The position numbers were made by a program, and so were the translations under genes. Shown piece by piece: positions 16,010 to 25,251 of a DNA stretch of 64,000 nucleotides (its first letter is position 1; every line of letters starts with the position of its first letter). The notes under the pieces were generated by a model. That model saw nothing but the letters and a program-made list of their open reading frames with translations. It had not been told where the DNA came from and searched no databases. Source of the stretch: Sanguibacter suarezii NBRC 16159 (lineage in GTDB: Bacteria > Actinomycetota > Actinomycetes > Actinomycetales > Cellulomonadaceae); assembly GCF_001552735.1 (NCBI RefSeq), contig NZ_BCRT01000004.1, forward strand, positions 186,001 to 250,000, in the 5' to 3' direction.

Positions 16010-17224
16010 TCAGGACCACAGGCGAGCGCTCGCGAGCGCGGCACCCTGGGCGAGGGTCTCCAGCTTGGCCGCGGCGATCTGGGGGTGGATGCGCCCACCG
16101 AGGCCGCAGTCGGTCGAGGCGATGACGTTCTCGCGACCCACTCGCGCGGCGAAGCGCTCGATGCGCTCAGCCACGAGCTCGGGGTGCTCGACGACGTTGG
16201 TCGCGTGGCTGACGACGCCGGGCAGGATGAGCTTGCCCTCGGGCAGCGCCACGTCGTCCCAGACCCGGTACTCGTGCTCGTGGCGGACGTTGGCCGCCTC
16301 GAAGGAGTACGCGCCGGCGTTGATCGAGAGCATCGTGGAGACGATGTCCTTCATCGGCAGGTCGGTCGTGTGCGGCCCGTGCCAGGAACCCCAGCACAGG
16401 TGGAAGCGGATCTGGTCCTCGGGCAGCCCGCGCAGGGCGTGGTTGAGCGCCTCGACCCGGATGCGGGTGAATGCCAGATAGTCCTCGACGCTCGGCTCCG
16501 GGGTGATCTGGTCCCAGTTCTCCGCGATCGAGGGGTCGTCGATCTGCAGCACCAGGCCGGCGTCGATGATCGCCGTGTACTCCTCGCGCAGCACGTCGGC
16601 CCACGCGTAGATGTGCTCTTCCTCGGTCGCGTAGTACTCGTTGGAGATGCGTGAGGCGCTGCCCGGGGACAGCGAGGTGATGAAGCCTTCGCTCAGGCCC
16701 GCGGCGTCGAGCCCGGCCTTGAGGTTGGCGACGTCGGAGGCGATGGCCGCCTGCCCGGTGTACGTGAGCGGACCGGTGGTCTTGGGGAAGGGCTTGGGCG
16801 CGCCGCCGGTGAAGATGCCCGACTCCGGGTCGGCGTAGGCCTCGGCGAAGATCGCGCGGTCGCGGCGGTTCCCGAAGCCGGTGAGGCGGACGTTGCCGGG
16901 GGTGGATTCGTGCTGGTCGGTGATCCAGTTGACGTCGGTGCCCAGCTCGAGGCCGCCGGTGCGCTGGAAGGAGTAGGACCACCAGGCGCCGTAGTCGATG
17001 GCCGAGCTCATCGACTTCCCGTACTCGCCGTCGCCAGGGACGGTGATGCCGGCGTCCTTCTGACGCTGGACGAGGTCGACGACCGCAGCGGTGAGCAGGG
17101 CCTCGTGGTCGGTGCCGGCGTCGGCGCGACCGGCCTCGCGGGCCTCGTTCGCGGCGATGAGCTCGGGGGTGCGCGGCAAGGAGCCGGCGTGGGTGGTCTG
17201 GATGTGGTCGGCGCTGGTGAGCAT
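16010..17224 (-). CDS. MetE C-terminal-like methyltransferase, single barrel
   Basis: A 404-residue member of the cobalamin-independent methionine synthase family, about half the length of MetE and matching only its catalytic barrel. It has TTHAGSLPRT at the N-terminus, VPGDGEYGKS, LQIDDPSIAENW, FHLCWGSWHGPH and STDCGLGGRIHP; the His/Cys and final Cys match the zinc ligands of MetE. A true metE lies elsewhere in the window, so this paralogue may use another thiol or methyl donor. AGAGGA precedes ATG 17224. It diverges from the APC permease across a 418-base region. I saw no SAM riboswitch for it. Confidence 0.85.
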   Translation of the reverse strand: MLTSADHIQTTHAGSLPRTPELIAANEAREAGRADAGTDHEALLTAAVVDLVQRQKDAGITVPGDGEYGKSMSSAIDYGAWWSYSFQRTGGLELGTDVNWITDQHESTPGNVRLTGFGNRRDRAIFAEAYADPESGIFTGGAPKPFPKTTGPLTYTGQAAIASDVANLKAGLDAAGLSEGFITSLSPGSASRISNEYYATEEEHIYAWADVLREEYTAIIDAGLVLQIDDPSIAENWDQITPEPSVEDYLAFTRIRVEALNHALRGLPEDQIRFHLCWGSWHGPHTTDLPMKDIVSTMLSINAGAYSFEAANVRHEHEYRVWDDVALPEGKLILPGVVSHATNVVEHPELVAERIERFAARVGRENVIASTDCGLGGRIHPQIAAAKLETLAQGAALASARLWS

Positions 17225-17642
17225 CGAAGGTCCTCTCGGGTCTTTCCTGGGACCGCCGCTGGTGGAGCCGGTGGTCCCGCAGGGAGCCGAGAGCCACGAG
17301 GGGGACGACTCCCCGGGCATGTCTGACGGGGAATCGCAGGCGTGCCCGGGGGTGCCGGGCGCGAGGCCTCGCATGATGCGCTGCGAACGCTGCCATGGTT
17401 GCACAGGGTCGCCGTGCCGGTCCGGAGCCGTCCACATCTTGTCTGGTGGACGGCGATCGGCACGAGATTGGTCGCGTCGCCGCTGGCCAGAGCGCTGCCA
17501 CGGCCAGATGGCCCGGGCGGGGGACCATCGGCGGACTGAGGGCGGTGAGACGGCGGTAAAGTATCGCCCTCGTGGGTAGCGGGGCCGTTGTTGTAGGTGC
17601 ATGCTCGTTGTCGACCCATGACGTCGCCGATGAGGGAGCAGC
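17225..17642. other. Divergent regulatory region between MetE-like and APC genes
   Basis: 418 bases with no credible gene. It contains a 9-bp perfect hairpin, GCCGTCCAC (17427-17435) and GTGGACGGC (17446-17454), with a 10-base loop; and a rightward -10-like TAAAGT at 17557-17562, giving the permease a leader of about 75 bases. Several other G+C-rich repeats occur but I could not fit them to a known riboswitch. Confidence 0.5.
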
Positions 17643-19160
17643 ATGGCCAGCAGCACGAGCATCTTCCGGCGCAAGAGCGTCGAGGAAGCACTCGCGTCGA
17701 CGACCGACCCCGAGAGGTCGCTCAAGCGATCCCTCACCGCGTGGGACCTGGCGGTCATGGGTGTCGCGGTCGCCGTCGGCGCCGGCATCTTCTCCGTCGG
17801 GGCGACGGCCGCGGCCAACTACGCCGGCCCCGGGGTCATCGTCTCCTTCATCATCGCCTCGGTCGTGTGCGGGCTGGCGATCATGTGCTACGCCGAGTTC
17901 GCCTCGACGCTGCCGATCGCCGGGTCTGCCTACACCTTCTCCTACGCCACGATGGGTGAGTTCGTGGCGTGGATCATCGGCTGGGACCTCATCCTGGAGA
18001 TGCTGCTCGCCTCGGCGGTGATCGCGAAGTTCTGGGGTGTGTACCTCTCGGACGCCTTCGCGCTCTTCGGCATCGACGTCCCGGCGACCATCCACGCCGG
18101 ACCGGTGGCGATCGACTGGGGCCCCGTGGTCATCGTCGGGGTGTTCACCCTCCTGCTGGCGATCGGCACCAAGCTCAGCTCCCGCGTCAACGCGGTGCTG
18201 ACCATCCTCAAGGTCTCCATCACGCTGTTCATCATCGCGGTGGGCTTCTTCTACGTGAAGGCCGAGAACTACTCGCCCTTCATCCCGCCGGCCGAGCCCG
18301 CCGAGAGCGCCTCCGGTCTGCACCAGTCGCTCTTCGCGTTCATGACCGGTCAGGACCCCACGATGTACGGGGTCGTCGGAGTGCTCTCCGGCGCGGCTCT
18401 GGTGTTCTTCGCCTTCATCGGCTTCGACGTCGTGGCGACCACGGCCGAGGAGACCAAGGACCCGCAGCGGGCACTGCCCCGCGGGATCCTCGGCGGACTC
18501 GCGGTCGTCACCGTCCTGTACATCCTCGTGACCATCGTGGTCACCGGGATGGTCTCCTTCCGCGAGCTGGCCGCCGCCGACAGCCCGTCGCTGACCACTG
18601 CCTTCGTGCTGGTGGGGGCGGACTGGGCCGGGAAGGTCATCTCGATCGGCATCCTGCTCGGTCTCACCTCGGTGATCATGGTGCTGCTGCTCGGCCTGAC
18701 CCGGATCGTCTTCTCGATGAGCCGCGACGGTCTGCTGCCCCGCGGCCTGTCCAAGACGTCGCACCGCTTCCACACCCCGGTCCGGCTGCAGGTCGGCGCG
18801 GGGATCGTGGTGGCGCTCATCGCCGGGCTGGCCCAGGTCGAGCTGCTCGAAGAGATGATCAACATCGGCACGCTCTCCGCCTTTGTCCTGGTGAGCTTCG
18901 GCATCCCGCTCCTGCGCCGTAGCCGTCCCGACCTCCCGCGCGGCTTCCGCGTGCCGTGGTCACCGGTGCTGCCGATCGTGTCCGGCGTCGCCTGCCTGTG
19001 GCTCATGACCAACCTCACCACCCTGACGTGGTTGCGGTTCGCCGCCTGGCTGGCCCTGGGCACGGCCATCTACCTGGCCTACTCCTACCGCCACAGCCTG
19101 CTCGCCAAGGACCGCGCGGCGCTCACCGACGCCGAGGTCCCGCCCACCCTCGCGCCCTGA
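17643..19160 (+). CDS. APC-family amino acid permease (cationic amino acid transporter type)
   Basis: A 505-residue integral membrane protein with about 12 hydrophobic segments. After an N-terminal cytoplasmic stretch the first helix has VAVAVGAGIFSVGA, the conserved substrate-binding unwound region of the APC superfamily; FAFIGFDVVATTAEETKDPQRALP is the signature of the CAT/YfnA branch. It probably imports an amino acid by proton coupling. GAGGGAG precedes the ATG. The divergent MetE-like enzyme suggests, by context only, a sulfur or methylated amino acid substrate. Confidence 0.9.
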   Translation: MASSTSIFRRKSVEEALASTTDPERSLKRSLTAWDLAVMGVAVAVGAGIFSVGATAAANYAGPGVIVSFIIASVVCGLAIMCYAEFASTLPIAGSAYTFSYATMGEFVAWIIGWDLILEMLLASAVIAKFWGVYLSDAFALFGIDVPATIHAGPVAIDWGPVVIVGVFTLLLAIGTKLSSRVNAVLTILKVSITLFIIAVGFFYVKAENYSPFIPPAEPAESASGLHQSLFAFMTGQDPTMYGVVGVLSGAALVFFAFIGFDVVATTAEETKDPQRALPRGILGGLAVVTVLYILVTIVVTGMVSFRELAAADSPSLTTAFVLVGADWAGKVISIGILLGLTSVIMVLLLGLTRIVFSMSRDGLLPRGLSKTSHRFHTPVRLQVGAGIVVALIAGLAQVELLEEMINIGTLSAFVLVSFGIPLLRRSRPDLPRGFRVPWSPVLPIVSGVACLWLMTNLTTLTWLRFAAWLALGTAIYLAYSYRHSLLAKDRAALTDAEVPPTLAP

Positions 19161-19209
19161 CCGGCATGACTGGTCGGGCCGTGCTGGCCGCTCTGGCCTC
19201 GACCGGAGG

Positions 19210-19701
19210 TCACGTCAGGGCATCAGCCCGCTGGCCGTCCCCGCTCACCTCGGAGCGGGCGATCCGTCTGTACCGCCGCCAGCAGATCCCTGCCGGGATG
19301 ACAGCGCAGGCCACACTCCCGACAACCCACACCAGCACCGACTCGGCCGAGAACCAGAGCATCTGGAGGCCCAGAGCCACCAGCACCACCAGTGCGCTCA
19401 TCACGGTGCTGGCCACAGCTGCTGCCCTGCGCCGATGCGGGCTCCCCTCGACCGACCGCCCCAGAGCCCGGTCTGCGCAGCCGAGCAGCACGCCGACGGC
19501 AGCACCGGGCACGGCGGTGTAGAGGGGGATGACGAAGAGATAGCCGATGCTCATGACGAGAGGCTCGAGCCCCTCCAGACCGGACGAGAAGCTCTCGGTC
19601 ACTGCACCGACCACGAGGAGCGCCGCCCACAGGGCCGTCGGCAGCAGGGCGCAGACCACGAGCCACCGCACCACGAGCGGCAGGGCGAGGAACCGGGTCA
19701 T
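19210..19701 (-). CDS. Hypothetical four-helix membrane protein
   Basis: A 163-residue protein of unknown function with four predicted membrane helices (about residues 12-32, 45-75, 93-113 and 118-140) and a basic loop GRSVEGSPHRRR between the second and third. AGAGGAG lies at good spacing before the ATG, and codon use matches neighbours, so it is a real gene. It is convergent with the APC permease and lies downstream of hrpA's 3' end in the opposite order. No family recognised. Confidence 0.7.
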   Translation of the reverse strand: MTRFLALPLVVRWLVVCALLPTALWAALLVVGAVTESFSSGLEGLEPLVMSIGYLFVIPLYTAVPGAAVGVLLGCADRALGRSVEGSPHRRRAAAVASTVMSALVVLVALGLQMLWFSAESVLVWVVGSVACAVIPAGICWRRYRRIARSEVSGDGQRADALT

Positions 19702-19789
19702 GATCTGCTCCTCTGAGCGGCAGAGCCCGCCGCGACGGCGAGACCCCCACGGTAGCGTTCGCTCCCCCTGAGGGCACGTGCCTCGGCGG

Positions 19790-22700
19790 TCAGCCGTCCA
19801 GCAGCTTGCGGATCCGCTTCTCGCTCACCGGGCCGTTGGTACCGAGCTGTTGGGCGAAGAGGCTCACGCGCAGCTCCTCGATCATCCAGCGAGCCTCGTC
19901 GAGGACGGCCGCGCGGGCCGGGTCCGGCCGTCCCGCCGCGTAGGCGGCACGGGCCTTGTCGTAGGCCTCCTCGACGTCGTGCACCCGCCAGGCGAGCTCG
20001 GCGTCGCGATTCGGGTTGGCCATCGCCTTGTCCAGCCGGTACGACGCCGCGCGCAGGTACCGCACGAGGTGCGGCAGCTGCGCAGGCGGGGTCGCCGAGA
20101 CGAAGCCGTCGTAGACGAGCCCGCCCACGTGGTCGCGGATGTCAGCCAGGGTGTTGAGCAGCGCGAGGGAGTTCGCGGAGCGGATCTCCCCGTCGAGGGT
20201 CCGCGCCGCGGTGAGCGCCGCGACCACGTGCCCGACGACGGCGTGCACCTCGTCCTCGAGCCGCGCCTTCACCGCTGCGCGCGCCGTGGCATAGGCGGCC
20301 AGGTCACGGATGGTCCCGGCGCTCGGGGTGAGCGCGATGACCGCCGCGAGCTGGAGGTCGGCGACCAGCGCCGCGGTGTTCTTGTACGGGCTCGCCGCGA
20401 GGGTCAGCGACTGTGTCCCGGTCCAGCGTGAGGTCACCCGGGAGGCCTGCATCGCGGTCTCGGTCAGCAGCAGCCGGCGCACGCCACGGGTGTGCTCGCT
20501 GGTCTGCCGGGACGCGTCCGCGAGGATCCGCAGCGCCACGGTGATCTGCTTCCCGGACCGTTCCTCCACGAGCGCGGGGTAGCCGCGCACGACCATCCCA
20601 CCGGGCCCGGGTGAGTCGACCTGGGCCGGCAGCACGCCGTCGGCCAGGGTGGCCGGAGGGGTGGGCCAGGTGCTCAACGGCCCCGACTCGGCGAGGGTGA
20701 CCCCGGTCGCCGGTCCGCCCTGCTCGCCCGCGCCGCCCTGCTCGCCCTGCCCGGCCCGCCCACCGGTGAGGTCGTCTGTCGCGTTCGAGGTCGTCTGTTC
20801 AGCGAGACGACCTCGCCCCGGATGGACGACCTCGGCGCCCTCGGGGGAGCCGGGGGCCGGGGTGGCGGGCGCAGCTGCGGCGGCCTGGGCCTCGCGCAGC
20901 GCGGTGCCGACGGCGGTCTTGACCGCCGAGCGCACCGCGGCCTGGGACTGGGCGGCCAACCGGCGCTGGAGCGCGACGAGGTCCTTGGACTCGTCGAGCA
21001 CCACCTCGCCGCGGGGACCGGACCCGGCCCGGCCGCCACGCTCCTCGAAGACCCGGAAGGTCATCCGCAGGTGCGGCGGGAGCTTCTCGGGGTCCCAGGC
21101 GTCCTCGGGGATCTCCACCCCGCGCAGCGCTGCCACCGCGCGGGAGAAGGCGGACTGGAAGGACTCGGCCATGTCCCCGGCCCGGGTGATGTCCGGCCAC
21201 GCCGGGCAGTTCTCCCGCAGCCACGTGACGACGCCGCGAGCGACGTCCGGGGCCGGCACGAGCTGGACCCGCACGGGCTTGGGCAGGGACCGGATGGTCG
21301 CGGTGGTGAGCTCGTCGAGCAGCCCGGGGACCATCCAGTCGAAGCCGTCCGGGACCACCCGGTTGAGCACCGAGATGGGGATGTGGACGGTCACGCCGTC
21401 CGCCTCGGTGCCCGGCTGGAACTGGTAGGTCAGCGGCAGCGTGAGGTCGCCCTGGACCCACTGCTGGGGGAAGTCCTCGGCCGAGACGGTGTCCGCGCCC
21501 TCGGGGACGAGCAGCTCCGGGGTGAAGGTCAGCAGCTCGGGGTCGGTGCGCCGGGCGGTCTTCCACCACTGGTCGAAGTGGCGTGCGGAGACCACGGACT
21601 CGGGCACGCGCTCGTCGTAGAAGGCGAAGAGCGCGTCGTCGTCGACGACCAGGCCGCGCTGGCGGGAGCGGGCCTCGAGCTCGGCCGCCTCGGCGAGCAG
21701 CCGCCGGTTCTCGGCGAAGAACTCGTGGTGGGTGGTCCACTCACCCTGGACGAGGGCGTGCCGGATGAACAGCTCGCGGGCCTCGGCGGGGTTGACCTTG
21801 GAGTAGAGGACCTTGCGGTCGGCCACGATCGGCACGCCGTAGAGCAGCACCTTCTCGATGGCCATGGCCGCGCCCTGCTTGGTGGACCAGTGCGGCTCGG
21901 AGTAGGTGCGCTTGACCAGGTGCGTGGCGAGCTCCTCGGCCCACTCCGGCTGGATCTTGGCGACGTCGCGGCCCCACAGCCGGCTCGTCTCCACGAGCTC
22001 ACCGGCCATGATCCAGGCCGGCGGCTTCTTGGCGAGGCCGGAGCCGGGGAAGATCGCGAAGCGGGCACCGCGGGCACCGAGGTACTCGTTGCGCGCGAAC
22101 TTCTTGGCCCGGCGGTCCGCGGCGGTCTCCCGCCCCTTGACGGTGGAGGCCTTGACCTCGGTGGCCTCCTGCATGCCGATCTGGGACAGCAGCCCGGCCA
22201 GCAGCGACCGGTGGATGGTGTCCCCGTCCCACGTCTGACGCAGGTCGAGTTCGTCCGTGGCCTGACCGGCCGCGGAGGCCACGGTGTTTCCCGAGCCCTC
22301 CGCCGCCGACGCGCTCCCGGAGTCCCCCGCCCGCCGCGGAGACGGTGCATTCATGACGATCCCCAGCGGCTTGGCCATCTCCCGCAGCTGCCCGACGACG
22401 TCCTGCCACTCCCGGATCCGCAGGAAGTTCAGGTACTCCGCTCGGCACAGTCGCCGGAAGGCCGAGGAGGACAGGTCCCGCTGCTGGGCGCGGACGTACT
22501 CCCACAGGTTGAGGTAGGTGAGGAAGTCCGACGTCGGGTCGGTGAACCGGGCGTGCAGCTGGTCCGCCTGCGTACGGAACTCCGTGGGCCGCTCACGCGG
22601 GTCCTGGATGGACAGCGCGGCGGCGATGATCATCACCTCGCGGGCGGCATGACGCGCGCCGCCCTCGACGATCATCCGAGCCAGGCGCGGGTCCATCGGC

Positions 22701-24367
22701 AGCTGCGCCAGGGCCCGGCCGGTCTCGGTGAGCCGGGTGCCGTCGCCGTCGTCGCCGGCCGAGCCGGTCCCGCGCTTGGCCGGCTCCAGGGCTCCGAGCT
22801 CGGTGAGCAGCTGCACGCCGTCGCGGATGGCGCGGGTGTCGGGGGACTCCACGAAGGGGAAGCGGGCCATGTCTCCGGGGGAGCTGACCACCCCGACGGA
22901 GATCATCTGCAGCAGCACCGAGGCGAGGGAGGTGCGCAGGATCTCCGGCTCGGTGAAGGGCGGCCGAGACAGGAAGTCCTCTTCGGAGTACAGGCGGATC
23001 GCGACGCCATCGGCCACGCGTCCGCAGCGCCCTGAGCGCTGGTTCGCGCTCGCCTGGGAGATCGGCTCGATCGGCAGGCGCTGGACCTTGGTGGCCTTGG
23101 AGTAGCGCGAGATGCGCGCCGTCCCGGGGTCGACGACGTAGCGGATGCCCGGCACGGTCAGCGACGTCTCGGCGACGTTGGTCGACAGCACCACCCGGCG
23201 GCCCGGGTGGGACTGGAAGACGCGGTGCTGCTCGGCTGCGGAGAGCCGGGCGTACAGCGGCATGATCTCGACGTAGTCGGGGCGTCGCGGGTCGGTGGTG
23301 CGGGCGCCGAGGTGTCCCGAGAGGGCGTCGGCGGCGTCGAGGATCTCTCGCTCGCCGGAGAGGAAGACGAGGATGTCTCCCGGCCCGACGGCGCACAGCT
23401 CGTCGACCGCGTCGCAGATCCCGGTCATGAGGTCCCGCTCGCCGCCCTTCTTCGCCGAGGCGTCCTCGGGGGTGAGAGGGCGGTAGCGGATCTCCACGGG
23501 GAAGGTGCGCCCGGAGACCTCGATGACGGGGGCGAGCGGGCGGTCGTCGGCCTCGCCCTCCCCGGGCTCGGGGACGGGACCGCCGGGGGCGAAGTGCCGG
23601 GCGAAGCGCTCGGAGTCGATGGTCGCGGAGGTGATGATCACCTTGAGGTCCGGGCGCTGGGGCAGCAGTCGGGTGAGGTAGCCGAGGATGAAGTCGATGT
23701 TCAGGCTGCGCTCGTGCGCCTCGTCGATGATGAGGGTGTCGTAGGCGAGCAGCTGAGGATCACGCTGGATCTGGGCCAGCAGGATGCCGTCGGTCATGAC
23801 CTTGACCAGGGTGTTCGCCGAGGACGTGTCGGTGAAGCGGACCTGATAGCCGACGATCTCGCCGAGGGGGGTGCCCACCTCCTCGGCGATGCGCTCGGCG
23901 ACGGTGCGCGCCGCGATCCGTCGCGGCTGGGTGTGCCCGATCTGCCCGGCGCGCCCGCGGCCCATGTCCAGCAGGATCTTGGGGATCTGCGTCGTCTTCC
24001 CCGAGCCGGTCTCACCGGCGACGATGACCACCTGGTTGTCCCGGATCGCCGCGGCGATGTCCTCGCGGCGCGCGGAGACCGGGAGCTGCTCGGGGTAGGT
24101 GATCGGCGGCACGACGACCGCGGCGCGCGCGGCTGCGGCCCGCTCGAGGCGGGCACGGTTCGGCGCGCGGTCCGTCTGCGCCGCAGCGGCCGTGGGGCGT
24201 GCGCCCTGCCCGCGCCCCGCGGCCTTCCCACGTCCGCTGCGCCGTCCTCGGGAGGACCGCGCCGGGCGCTCAGGGGTCGACGAGCCACCGGGTCCCGAGG
24301 GGCCCGCTGCGTCCGAGGGGCCCGCGGGGATGCTGCCTTGATCGGGGTTCTTCGGTGCCGTGCTCAC
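19790..24367 (-). CDS. hrpA: ATP-dependent RNA helicase HrpA
   Basis: A 1525-residue DEAH-box helicase. After a low-complexity basic N-terminus (to about residue 70) come Walker A GETGSGKTTQ, the DEAH box IIDEAHERSLN, motif III ITSATID and motif VI NQRSGRCGR, then the HrpA-specific C-terminal DUF3418 region. It is longer than the roughly 1300 residues usual in the family because of Gly/Ser/Ala-rich insertions around residues 670-700 and 1180-1240. Family members unwind RNA and affect mRNA turnover and ribosome rescue. Start is GTG 24367; no clear Shine-Dalgarno is seen. It ends 88 bases from the neighbouring membrane-protein start. Confidence 0.93.
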   Translation of the reverse strand: MSTAPKNPDQGSIPAGPSDAAGPSGPGGSSTPERPARSSRGRRSGRGKAAGRGQGARPTAAAAQTDRAPNRARLERAAAARAAVVVPPITYPEQLPVSARREDIAAAIRDNQVVIVAGETGSGKTTQIPKILLDMGRGRAGQIGHTQPRRIAARTVAERIAEEVGTPLGEIVGYQVRFTDTSSANTLVKVMTDGILLAQIQRDPQLLAYDTLIIDEAHERSLNIDFILGYLTRLLPQRPDLKVIITSATIDSERFARHFAPGGPVPEPGEGEADDRPLAPVIEVSGRTFPVEIRYRPLTPEDASAKKGGERDLMTGICDAVDELCAVGPGDILVFLSGEREILDAADALSGHLGARTTDPRRPDYVEIMPLYARLSAAEQHRVFQSHPGRRVVLSTNVAETSLTVPGIRYVVDPGTARISRYSKATKVQRLPIEPISQASANQRSGRCGRVADGVAIRLYSEEDFLSRPPFTEPEILRTSLASVLLQMISVGVVSSPGDMARFPFVESPDTRAIRDGVQLLTELGALEPAKRGTGSAGDDGDGTRLTETGRALAQLPMDPRLARMIVEGGARHAAREVMIIAAALSIQDPRERPTEFRTQADQLHARFTDPTSDFLTYLNLWEYVRAQQRDLSSSAFRRLCRAEYLNFLRIREWQDVVGQLREMAKPLGIVMNAPSPRRAGDSGSASAAEGSGNTVASAAGQATDELDLRQTWDGDTIHRSLLAGLLSQIGMQEATEVKASTVKGRETAADRRAKKFARNEYLGARGARFAIFPGSGLAKKPPAWIMAGELVETSRLWGRDVAKIQPEWAEELATHLVKRTYSEPHWSTKQGAAMAIEKVLLYGVPIVADRKVLYSKVNPAEARELFIRHALVQGEWTTHHEFFAENRRLLAEAAELEARSRQRGLVVDDDALFAFYDERVPESVVSARHFDQWWKTARRTDPELLTFTPELLVPEGADTVSAEDFPQQWVQGDLTLPLTYQFQPGTEADGVTVHIPISVLNRVVPDGFDWMVPGLLDELTTATIRSLPKPVRVQLVPAPDVARGVVTWLRENCPAWPDITRAGDMAESFQSAFSRAVAALRGVEIPEDAWDPEKLPPHLRMTFRVFEERGGRAGSGPRGEVVLDESKDLVALQRRLAAQSQAAVRSAVKTAVGTALREAQAAAAAPATPAPGSPEGAEVVHPGRGRLAEQTTSNATDDLTGGRAGQGEQGGAGEQGGPATGVTLAESGPLSTWPTPPATLADGVLPAQVDSPGPGGMVVRGYPALVEERSGKQITVALRILADASRQTSEHTRGVRRLLLTETAMQASRVTSRWTGTQSLTLAASPYKNTAALVADLQLAAVIALTPSAGTIRDLAAYATARAAVKARLEDEVHAVVGHVVAALTAARTLDGEIRSANSLALLNTLADIRDHVGGLVYDGFVSATPPAQLPHLVRYLRAASYRLDKAMANPNRDAELAWRVHDVEEAYDKARAAYAAGRPDPARAAVLDEARWMIEELRVSLFAQQLGTNGPVSEKRIRKLLDG

Positions 24368-24436
24368 AAGCCACTATTCTCCCAGCCCCCGCAAGTCTTT
24401 TCACCGGCGGACGGCTGGGTGGAGGGGGACGGAGGA

Positions 24437-24601
24437 CTAGTCCTTCGTCAGCTGCAACGGGATGAGGAAGGCGAGGCCTGAGATGACCAGGCCGCCGCAG
24501 AAGATGTAGGCCTCGGCGCCGGGGTGGTCGAAGGCGATGGCCATGACGTACAGGCCGAGCACGAAGAGCGCGATCATCGCGATGGCAAAGACGGGACGCA
24601 T
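24437..24601 (-). CDS. Small two-helix membrane protein, 54 aa
   Basis: A short protein with two hydrophobic helices (residues 3-22 and 30-49) joined by FDHPGAEAY, ending in LTKD. GGAGGA sits six bases before ATG 24601, and TACGGT about 35 bases upstream is a plausible -10, so it should be expressed. An upstream in-frame start would add 23 non-hydrophobic residues and is less likely. Function unknown. Confidence 0.7.
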   Translation of the reverse strand: MRPVFAIAMIALFVLGLYVMAIAFDHPGAEAYIFCGGLVISGLAFLIPLQLTKD

Positions 24602-24705
24602 AGGTGTTCCTCCAGGATCAAAGTCTGGGCCAACCGTATCAGCGCCACCGCGCGCAGACCCTGCTCTCACCCACGGCTGGGCACCGACGTGGCTAGGCTG
24701 GCTCG

Positions 24706-25191
24706 ATGAGCGAAGAACGCGCAGTGGCTGCCCTGGACGCCTCCGGCATCACCTACGAGATCCACCGGCACGGCAGGGTGTCTTCCCTCGCCGAGGCCGC
24801 TGCCGCGCTGGGCGTCGACCCGTCCGGTGTGGTCAAGACCCTCGTGGTGCGCCGCGGCGAGGACGACTTCCTCCTCGTGCTGGTCCCCGGGGACCGGACG
24901 ATCTCCTGGCCCAAGCTGCGCGCCCTGCTCGGCGTCCAACGCCTGTCCATGCCCGACGCCGCCGTCGCCCAGCAGGTCACGGGGTACGAGCGCGGGACCA
25001 TCACGCCCTTCGGGACGCTGCGGCCGTGGCCGGTGATCGCCGACTCGCGGGTCACCGCCGGACCGGTCTCGATCGGCGCCGGTGCGCACGGGGTGGGTGC
25101 CACCGTCGACGGTGCCGAGCTCGTGCGGGTCACTGGTGCGCAGGTCGCCGACGTCACCGACGCCGCAGCGGCCACCACGGCGGCAGGCTGA
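24706..25191 (+). CDS. YbaK/EbsC-family aminoacyl-tRNA deacylase
   Basis: A 161-residue single-domain YbaK fold. GVDPSGVVKTLVV holds the conserved lysine that positions the tRNA ester, LLVLVPGDRTIS follows, and the YERGTITPFG loop is the family hallmark. Relatives hydrolyse mischarged tRNAs such as Cys-tRNA(Pro) or Ala-tRNA(Pro) in trans; which one is edited here cannot be told. TAGGCT (24694-24699) is six bases before the ATG, so the mRNA is probably leaderless. It is convergent with the second SDR gene. Confidence 0.88.
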   Translation: MSEERAVAALDASGITYEIHRHGRVSSLAEAAAALGVDPSGVVKTLVVRRGEDDFLLVLVPGDRTISWPKLRALLGVQRLSMPDAAVAQQVTGYERGTITPFGTLRPWPVIADSRVTAGPVSIGAGAHGVGATVDGAELVRVTGAQVADVTDAAAATTAAG

Positions 25192-25203
25192 CCGCACAGA
25201 CGA

Positions 25204-25241
25204 CGACGGCGGCGCGCGCCCGCAGGCACGTGCCGCCGTCG
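25204..25241. terminator. Hairpin between convergent YbaK and SDR genes
   Basis: CGACGGCGGC (25204-25213) is complementary to GCCGCCGTCG (25232-25241). The 18-base loop is G+C-rich and may fold further. Confidence 0.55.
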
Positions 25242-25251
25242 CGGCGCCCGA

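Noticed and set aside
17225-17642. SAM or SAH riboswitch upstream of the MetE-like gene
   Set aside because: I could not find the GGTGCTAA or GGCAACC core or the SAH motif in the minus-strand leader.
20822-23035. Plus-strand open frame (737 codons) opposite hrpA
   Set aside because: Antisense shadow; the helicase motifs on the minus strand are unambiguous.
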